Below, piece after piece: positions 58,391 through 64,000 of a stretch of 64,000 nt of DNA. A program made the position numbers and the translations under genes. How positions within the stretch are numbered: position 1 is the stretch's first letter; each line of letters begins with the position of its first letter. Under the pieces are notes generated by a model. The model saw nothing but the letters and a program-made list of their open reading frames with translations, did not search any database and was not told the DNA's origin. Origin of the DNA: Jannaschia seohaensis (GTDB lineage Bacteria; Pseudomonadota; Alphaproteobacteria; Rhodobacterales; Rhodobacteraceae); the NCBI RefSeq assembly GCF_900116765.1, contig NZ_UETC01000004.1, positions 248,001 to 312,000 on the forward strand. Direction: 5' to 3'.

Positions 58391-59076
58391 GCGGGCAGCC
58401 CTGCGTCCTCGTGGTCGAGGACGAGGCGCCGCAGCGGGAGGTGCTGGTCTACAACCTGGAGGCCGAGGGCTATCTCGTCCAACAGGCGACTTCCGGCGAT
58501 GCCGCCTTGGAGATGGCGCGCGAGGACGCGCCCGACCTCATCCTGCTCGATTGGATGTTGCCGGAAGTGTCGGGCATCGAGGTCTGCCGCCGGCTGAAAT
58601 CGGCCTCCGAGACCCGCGGTATCCCCGTCATCATGATCTCGGCCCGCTCCGAAGAGGTGGACCGTGTCCGGGGGCTTGAGACGGGGGCGGACGACTATGT
58701 GGTCAAGCCGTATTCGGTGGTGGAGCTTATGGCCCGCATCCGCACCCAGCTGCGCCGGGTGCGCCCGGCATCGGTGGGAGAGGTGCTCGAATTCGGTGAT
58801 ATTTCCGTCAATTCCGAAGAGCACCGCGTGTTCCGCGAGGGGCGGGAGCTGCATCTGGGCCCGACTGAGTTCCGGCTGCTGACCACCTTCATGGAGCGGC
58901 CGGGCCGCGTCTGGTCGCGGGACCAGTTGCTCGACCGGGTCTGGGGGCGCGACATCTATGTCGACAGCCGCACGGTGGATGTCCATGTCGGCCGCCTGCG
59001 CAAGGCGCTGCGGGGCGCGACGGGCACCGACGACCCGATCCGCACGGTGCGCGGCGCGGGCTACGCGCTCGGATGA
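58387..59076 (+). CDS. phoB: Response regulator PhoB
   Basis: A 229-residue OmpR/PhoB-type regulator. The receiver domain has the acidic VEDE (10-13), phosphoacceptor D55 (LLDWMLP) and Lys in VVKPYS. The C-terminal winged helix ends VDVHVGRLRKAL ... IRTVRGAGYALG. It is the last gene of the pst block, so a PhoB box ahead of pstS gives positive feedback. Confidence 0.96.
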   Translation: MSGQPCVLVVEDEAPQREVLVYNLEAEGYLVQQATSGDAALEMAREDAPDLILLDWMLPEVSGIEVCRRLKSASETRGIPVIMISARSEEVDRVRGLETGADDYVVKPYSVVELMARIRTQLRRVRPASVGEVLEFGDISVNSEEHRVFREGRELHLGPTEFRLLTTFMERPGRVWSRDQLLDRVWGRDIYVDSRTVDVHVGRLRKALRGATGTDDPIRTVRGAGYALG

Positions 59077-59192
59077 CCGCCGGGCCAGATGCCGTCCGAG
59101 GCATTCGGCCCGGCGCCTCTCGCGCTCCCGTTGACCGCCACTCAGGACGGCCCTATCCCTGAACTCCAACGCCACGGCCACGGAGCCAAGCC

Positions 59193-60575
59193 TTGAAGGT
59201 CATCATCTGCGGCGCGGGGCAGGTCGGCTGGCAGATCGCCCGGCACCTCGCCGGTGAGCGCAACGACGTCACCGTCGTCGACAACAATCCCAGCCTCGTG
59301 AACCGCGCCACCGACACGCTGGACGTGCAGGGCATCACGGGCTTCGCGTCCTATCCGAACGTGCTGGAGCGGGCCGGGGCCGAGGACGCGGACATGCTGA
59401 TCGCCGCGACCCATTCCGACGAGGTGAACATGGTGACCTGTCAGGTCGCCCATTCGGTCTTTACGGTGCCGCGCAAGATCGCGCGCCTGCGCGCGCAGTC
59501 CTATCTCAGCGCGATGCGCTCCGATCTCTACCGGCGCGACCACATGCCGATCGACGTCGTCATTTCCCCCGAAAGGGAGGTGGCCGAGGCCGCGCTGCGC
59601 CGGCTGCGTGCGCCCGAGGCGTTCGATATCGAAGAGTTCATGGACGGCCGCGCGCAGCTCATCGGCCTTCAGCTCGACGCCGCTTGCCCGGTCCTGGACA
59701 CGCCCCTGCGCCAGCTCTCGGAGCTCTTCTCGACCCTGCGCGCCGTCGTGGTCGGCGTCCGCCGCCCCGGCGGTCGCCTTTTCGCGCCAAGCCCTAAGGA
59801 CCAGCTTCAGGCCGGTGATCAGGTCTATGTCCTGACCCATACCGGCGATCTGGCCCGCACCCAGGAGATCTTCGGCAAGTCCGCGAAGCGGGCCGAGCGG
59901 GTCGTTCTGATCGGCGGCGGCAATGTCGGCTTGACGGTGGCCAAGGCCTTGGAGGCCAGCCCGGAACGCGTCCGCGCCAAGATGATCGAGCGCAACCGCT
60001 CCTGCGCCGAACGCGCCGCCGAAGCCCTGGAGCGGACGATCGTGCTCTCGGGCGACGGGCTCGACATCGAATTGCTGCGCGAGGCCAATATCGAGCGGGC
60101 CGACGCCGTCCTCACGGTCACGGACGACGACAAGACCAACCTGCTTGCGGCGGTGCGGGCCAAGGCGGCCGGGTGTTCCAAGACGGTCGCGCTGATCAAC
60201 GACCCGACCCTGGTGCCGCTGATGGGGCCGCTCGCCATCGACGCCTATGTAAACCCGCGCCAGACTACCGTCAGTTCGATCCTGCGCCATGTCCGTCACG
60301 GGCGCGTGCGCAACGTCTACTCCATCGGCGACGCCGAGGCCGAGGTGATCGAGGCGCAGGTCATGTCCACCTCGCCTCTGGCCGGACGCCGCATCCGCGA
60401 CGTGACATTTCCGGAAGGCGCACTGATCGGCGCCATCGGCAAGGAGGACGGGCGCGTCCTGCGGCCGCAGGGCAGCACGCTTATCGAGGAAGGGGACACC
60501 GTGGCCATCTTCGCGCTGGCCGCCGACGTGCCCGAGGTCGAGCGGCTGTTGCAGGTACAGGTGGATTTCTTCTGA
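59193..60575 (+). CDS. trkA: Trk potassium uptake NAD-binding protein TrkA
   Basis: A 460-residue peripheral protein with two RCK/TrkA-N Rossmann domains (first GAGQVGWQIA, second GGGNVGLTVA) and two TrkA-C domains. It binds NAD(H) and controls the TrkH pore. It uses a TTG start at 59193 with GGAG 8 nt upstream; no ATG fits the conserved N-terminus. Its stop overlaps the trkH start by one base (TGATG). Confidence 0.94.
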   Translation: MKVIICGAGQVGWQIARHLAGERNDVTVVDNNPSLVNRATDTLDVQGITGFASYPNVLERAGAEDADMLIAATHSDEVNMVTCQVAHSVFTVPRKIARLRAQSYLSAMRSDLYRRDHMPIDVVISPEREVAEAALRRLRAPEAFDIEEFMDGRAQLIGLQLDAACPVLDTPLRQLSELFSTLRAVVVGVRRPGGRLFAPSPKDQLQAGDQVYVLTHTGDLARTQEIFGKSAKRAERVVLIGGGNVGLTVAKALEASPERVRAKMIERNRSCAERAAEALERTIVLSGDGLDIELLREANIERADAVLTVTDDDKTNLLAAVRAKAAGCSKTVALINDPTLVPLMGPLAIDAYVNPRQTTVSSILRHVRHGRVRNVYSIGDAEAEVIEAQVMSTSPLAGRRIRDVTFPEGALIGAIGKEDGRVLRPQGSTLIEEGDTVAIFALAADVPEVERLLQVQVDFF

Positions 60576-62113
60576 TGCCCGATCTGGCCGCCGGCGCCCG
60601 TCGACGGGCCGGGGGGCTGCCGCTTCTGGTGAAGCTCGCGGGCGGCCTTTCCGCGTCGATGACGGTGCCCGCCGGGCACGCGCTCTATTACGGGCGGATC
60701 GGGGACGCCCAAGCCTTCGGTCTCTGGGCCGCGATCCTGATGGCGCTGACCGGCGCGATGGCACTGGCGACGGCCCGCAACCAAAGCAGCAACCCGACAC
60801 GCAGCCATCTCGTCGCGCTGCTCGGGGCGTTGGCGCTCTTGCCCGCCCTCGCGGCCTTGCCTCTGAACGAGGCGGTGTCGAACACGCGCTTCGTCAACGC
60901 CTATGTCGAGATGGTCATGGCGGCGACCACCACCGGCGGCACCCTGTTCGCGCCCGAGCGGCTGTCGGAAAGCGTGCATCTCTGGCGCGCCCTGGTGGCC
61001 TGGCAGGGGGGGCTGCTGATCCTGGTGGCGGCGGTCGCCATCCTGGCGCCTTTGCGGTTGGGCGGGTTCGAGGTCACCTATTCGGCCCGGTTCGGGCAGA
61101 GCGCCCGGCTCTCGACCGAGGATCAGAGGGCCGATCCGGAGCGCCGGGTGGCGCGCTATTTCCGCGCCATCGCGCCGGTTTATGCAGGGCTGACGGTCTT
61201 GCTCTGGCTGCTTCTCTACGGCGCGGGCGATACCCCGACGCGGGCCGCGATCCATGCGATGTCGACCCTGGCGACCTCGGGGATCACCGCCGGAGGCGGC
61301 CCGGCCGAGGCCCCCAGCGGCATCGGCGGCGAGATCATCATCTTCGCCTTCCTCGCCTTCGCCGTGTCGCGTCAAGTCTATTCCGGACACCTGCCCAGGG
61401 ACCAGGTCGTGCGCCTTACCCAGGATCGGGAGATCCGCATCGCCCTGATGATCATCGTGCTCGTGGCCGCGCTGCTGGTCTCGCGCCATTTCCTCAGCGC
61501 GCTGGAACTGACGACCGAGACCGACGCGCTCACCGCGCTTCGCGCGGTCTGGGGGACGGTATTCACGGTGCTGTCCTTTCTGACGACGACCGGGTGGGAG
61601 TCGGCGGATTGGGACACGGCGCGCAACTGGTCCGGGCTCGACACGCCGATCGTTCTCTTGATGGGACTTGCGCTGTTCGGCGGCGGGATCGCGACCACCG
61701 CGGGGGGCGTGAAGCTGCTGCGGATCTACGCGCTCTATGAGCATGGGCGGCGGGAGATGCACCTGCTCGTCCATCCCCACGGGATCGCGGGCGGCAGGGT
61801 CCGCAGCTCCATCCCCATGCGGGGGGTCGAGGCGGCCTGGGTCTTCTTCATGCTCTTCGCCATCACCCTGGCCGCCGTGACCCTGCTGCTGGCGGCCACG
61901 GGGCTCGATATGTCGAACGCGATGATCCTGGCGGTCGCGGCGCTGACGACCACGGGACCCCTGGCCGATATCGCTTTGGGCACCGGTCCCGCCACCGGCG
62001 TCGGCACCCTCTCGGACGCGACCAAGCTCATCTGGGCGGCGGCCATGGTGCTGGGCCGGATGGAGGCCCTGGCCCTGATCGCGCTGTTCAACCCCGACTT
62101 CTGGCGAAATTGA
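60575..62113 (+). CDS. trkH: TrkH-family potassium uptake protein
   Basis: A 512-residue membrane protein with pore loops AATTTGGTLF, ATSGITAGG, FLTTTGWES and LTTTGPLAD, one per MPM repeat of the Trk/Ktr family. The ATG at 60575 overlaps trkA. The longer in-frame start would lie inside trkA. The gene product forms the pore and TrkA the gate. Confidence 0.93.
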   Translation: MPDLAAGARRRAGGLPLLVKLAGGLSASMTVPAGHALYYGRIGDAQAFGLWAAILMALTGAMALATARNQSSNPTRSHLVALLGALALLPALAALPLNEAVSNTRFVNAYVEMVMAATTTGGTLFAPERLSESVHLWRALVAWQGGLLILVAAVAILAPLRLGGFEVTYSARFGQSARLSTEDQRADPERRVARYFRAIAPVYAGLTVLLWLLLYGAGDTPTRAAIHAMSTLATSGITAGGGPAEAPSGIGGEIIIFAFLAFAVSRQVYSGHLPRDQVVRLTQDREIRIALMIIVLVAALLVSRHFLSALELTTETDALTALRAVWGTVFTVLSFLTTTGWESADWDTARNWSGLDTPIVLLMGLALFGGGIATTAGGVKLLRIYALYEHGRREMHLLVHPHGIAGGRVRSSIPMRGVEAAWVFFMLFAITLAAVTLLLAATGLDMSNAMILAVAALTTTGPLADIALGTGPATGVGTLSDATKLIWAAAMVLGRMEALALIALFNPDFWRN

Positions 62114-62253
62114 CGGCAACCGGGGCGGAAAGCGGCAGGCTGCGCACAATCCACGTGCGACAGGGGTAGATGTTTCGTGATTCGACCCTCATAAACGGCT
62201 CAAACGCAACCAGGACGGCCCAGCCAAGGGCCGCAGAGACAACGGGACGGCAC

Positions 62254-62502
62254 ATGGCCTCGGACAAGCAGAACCTTCAGGACGCCTTCCTCAACCATGT
62301 CCGCAAGACAAAGGTGCCGGTGACGATCTTCCTGATCAACGGCGTCAAGCTGCAGGGCGTCATCACCTGGTTCGACAATTTCTGCGTCCTGCTGCGCCGC
62401 GACGGGCAATCGCAGCTTGTCTACAAGCACGCGATCTCGACCGTGATGCCGGCGCAGCCGATTCAGCTCTATTCCGGCGAGGGCGATTCTGACGGGGCCT
62501 GA
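62254..62502 (+). CDS. hfq: RNA chaperone Hfq
   Basis: An 82-residue Hfq: the Sm1 motif ([28 protein letters not shown]) and Sm2 ([10 protein letters not shown]) are complete, followed by a short acidic tail. The ATG at 62254 is chosen over an in-frame start 28 codons upstream. It couples sRNAs with mRNAs. It overlaps or abuts hflX, the usual neighbour order. Confidence 0.97.
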   Translation: MASDKQNLQDAFLNHVRKTKVPVTIFLINGVKLQGVITWFDNFCVLLRRDGQSQLVYKHAISTVMPAQPIQLYSGEGDSDGA

Positions 62503-62557
62503 GACGGGACATTCGACCGAGGCGCGCCCCACCCGCGCCTACGTCCTGCATCCCGAC

Positions 62558-63865
62558 ATGCGCGGGGGCGACCGATCCGGCCGCGACCCCCGCTTGGCCC
62601 TCGAAGAGGCCGTGTCCCTGGCGCATGCGCTGCCGGGCCTCGATGTCGTGGGCTCCGACGTGGTTCGCCTGCCCAAGCCGCATCCCGGGATGCTGTTCGG
62701 CTCCGGCAAGGTGGAGGAGCTGCGCGCGCTGATCGAGGCCGAGGAGATCGAACTGATCCTGATCGACGGCTCGGTCAGCCCGGTGCAGCAGCGCAACCTG
62801 GAGAAGGCGTGGAAGGTCAAGCTGCTCGACCGGACCTCCCTGATCCTGGAGATCTTCGCCGATCGCGCCGCCACCCGCGAGGGCGTGCTCCAGGTCGATC
62901 TCGCCGCGCTCAGCTACCAGCGCACGCGCCTCGTGCGCGCCTGGACCCATCTGGAGCGGCAGCGCGGCGGGCTGGGCTTCGTCGGCGGCCCGGGCGAGAC
63001 CCAGATCGAGGCGGACCGCCGTGCCATCGACGAGCAGATGGTCAAGCTGCGCCGCCAGCTCGACCGCGTGGTCAAGACCCGGGAGCTGCATCGCGCGGCG
63101 CGCGCCAAGGTGCCTTATCCAGTCGTGGCCCTGGTGGGCTACACGAACGCGGGCAAGTCGACGCTGTTCAACCGCCTGACGGGGGCGGAGGTGATGGCCA
63201 AGGACATGCTCTTCGCAACGCTCGACCCGACGATGCGGGCGGTGACGCTGTCGGCGAAGGGCACCAATCCCTTCGACGTGATCCTGTCGGACACGGTGGG
63301 CTTCATCTCGGACCTGCCGACCCAGCTCGTCGCCGCCTTCCGCGCGACCCTGGAGGAGGTGCTGGACGCCGATCTGATCCTGCATGTCCGCGACATCTCG
63401 CATCCCGAGACGGAGGCGCAGGCCCAGGACGTGGAGTCGATCCTGGAGGCACTTGGCACCGACGAGTCCATCCCGCGGCTGGAACTCTGGAACAAGGTCG
63501 ACCGGCTGGACCCCGCCGAGGCAGAGGCCGCCGCGAACCGGGCCGCCCGCCGCGACGACGTCTATCTGGGCTCGGCGGTGACGGGGCAGGGGCTCGACGC
63601 GCTGCTTGCCCGGATCGGGGCCGAACTCTCGGAGGTCACGGAGGAGACCACGCTGACGCTCCCCTTCGCCGAGGGCCGGGCGCGGGCCTGGCTGCACGAC
63701 CAGGGGGCCGTGCTCTCGGAGGAAGTCACCGAGGAGGGCACGCGGCTGTCGCTGCGCTGGACCGCACGCCAGGCGGACCGCTTCGCGGCCAGTTTCCCCG
63801 GGCTCATAGACCGTCCCGTGCCGACCCCGGCCCCGGCCGCGCCGCCGACCCGATGGGAACCTTAA
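62558..63865 (+). CDS. hflX: GTPase HflX
   Basis: A 435-residue ribosome-associated GTPase from the first ATG: N-terminal HflX domain (LFGSGKVEELRALIEAEE, GGPGETQIEADRR), then the G domain (GYTNAGKST, near 190; DTVGFISDLP; NKVD). The sequence before the ATG (RPTRAYVLHPD) looks like the natural N-terminus, and the frame is open back into the hfq stop region with only ATT or CTG as possible start codons (62486, 62489). The true start may therefore be non-canonical and about 24 codons upstream. Function is sure, the start is not. Confidence 0.95.
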   Translation: MRGGDRSGRDPRLALEEAVSLAHALPGLDVVGSDVVRLPKPHPGMLFGSGKVEELRALIEAEEIELILIDGSVSPVQQRNLEKAWKVKLLDRTSLILEIFADRAATREGVLQVDLAALSYQRTRLVRAWTHLERQRGGLGFVGGPGETQIEADRRAIDEQMVKLRRQLDRVVKTRELHRAARAKVPYPVVALVGYTNAGKSTLFNRLTGAEVMAKDMLFATLDPTMRAVTLSAKGTNPFDVILSDTVGFISDLPTQLVAAFRATLEEVLDADLILHVRDISHPETEAQAQDVESILEALGTDESIPRLELWNKVDRLDPAEAEAAANRAARRDDVYLGSAVTGQGLDALLARIGAELSEVTEETTLTLPFAEGRARAWLHDQGAVLSEEVTEEGTRLSLRWTARQADRFAASFPGLIDRPVPTPAPAAPPTRWEP

Positions 63866-63876
63866 CCAAGCATTAA
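63862..63876. promoter_or_regulatory. CtrA-like binding site after hflX
   Basis: TTAA-N7-TTAA, the CtrA consensus half-site pair, lying within a perfect 8-bp inverted repeat (AACCTTAA / TTAAGGTT) that includes the hflX stop. It is likely to belong to the gene beyond the window's right edge. It could also act as a weak hairpin. Confidence 0.5.
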
Positions 63877-64000
63877 GGTTAACGCGCCCGCCCCCTCATC
63901 ACGGGTTCACAAATACTCAAATCCCGACCGACGTCCCAGGCGCGGGCCTCGGCCGGGGAGACACCGCTCTGCCATACCGCAAGCCGGCCATCCGGATCGC
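63877..64000. other. Right-edge intergenic sequence
   Basis: No gene is visible in the last 124 bp. The next gene probably starts outside the window. Confidence 0.4.

Noticed and set aside
59142-62149. Long minus-strand frames (552 and 610 codons) opposite trkA and trkH
   Set aside because: Arg/Pro/Gly-rich shadow sequence, no motifs and no ribosome binding site.

Overview
The window comes from a high-GC alphaproteobacterium, most likely an aerobic anoxygenic phototroph of the Rhodobacteraceae/Roseobacter group. The evidence is bchE-bchJ at the left edge, a ribosomal protein L21 with a long C-terminal extension, the obgE-proB-proA, phoR-pstSCAB-phoU-phoB and trkA-trkH-hfq-hflX blocks, and predicted sites that fit FnrL, PpsR and CtrA. 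No sequence search was run; family names rest on motifs and recalled homologues.

1-2.4 kb (minus strand) is the edge of a photosynthesis gene cluster: bchE (oxygen-independent Mg-protoporphyrin ester cyclase) overlaps bchJ. The bchE promoter carries an FnrL-like site and two PpsR/CrtJ-like sites. 2.6-11.1 kb (minus) is a tight eight-gene operon: Ser/Thr kinase, FHA protein, PP2C phosphatase, a degenerate P-loop protein, two dynamin-like GTPases, a Roadblock/LC7-like protein and an unrecognised protein. It looks like a phosphorylation-controlled GTPase module and is the best candidate here for an undescribed system. 11.9-16.3 kb is a 1438-residue RTX protein with four Ig-like repeats.

16.3-43.5 kb is accessory DNA with many insertion-sequence scars. 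It holds a TolB/TPR regulator divergent from a SulP-STAS-cyclic-nucleotide transporter, a small potassium-channel-like protein, an endonuclease/phosphatase-fold protein, a double cold-shock protein, and a LuxI/LuxR pair with a LuxR-like protein that lacks its DNA-binding domain. From about 28.9 kb to tRNA-Ser(CGA) at 43.45 kb lies an integrative element: replication-type genes (one broken), two helix-turn-helix proteins, a tyrosine integrase, and a complete type I Zorya anti-phage operon (zorABCD). A 60-bp transposase fragment occurs near both ends. A second, degenerate copy of the integrase 3' end abuts the tRNA, which suggests successive integrations at this site.

43.7-64 kb (plus strand) is conserved core: a DUF2059 protein, rplU-rpmA with a terminator, a LysE-type exporter and a GNAT acetyltransferase, obgE-proB-proA, a Cys/Met-metabolism PLP enzyme, the phosphate regulon (phoR, then a PhoB-box promoter, pstSCAB, phoU, phoB), trkA-trkH potassium uptake, hfq and hflX. 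A CtrA-like box ends the annotated part.
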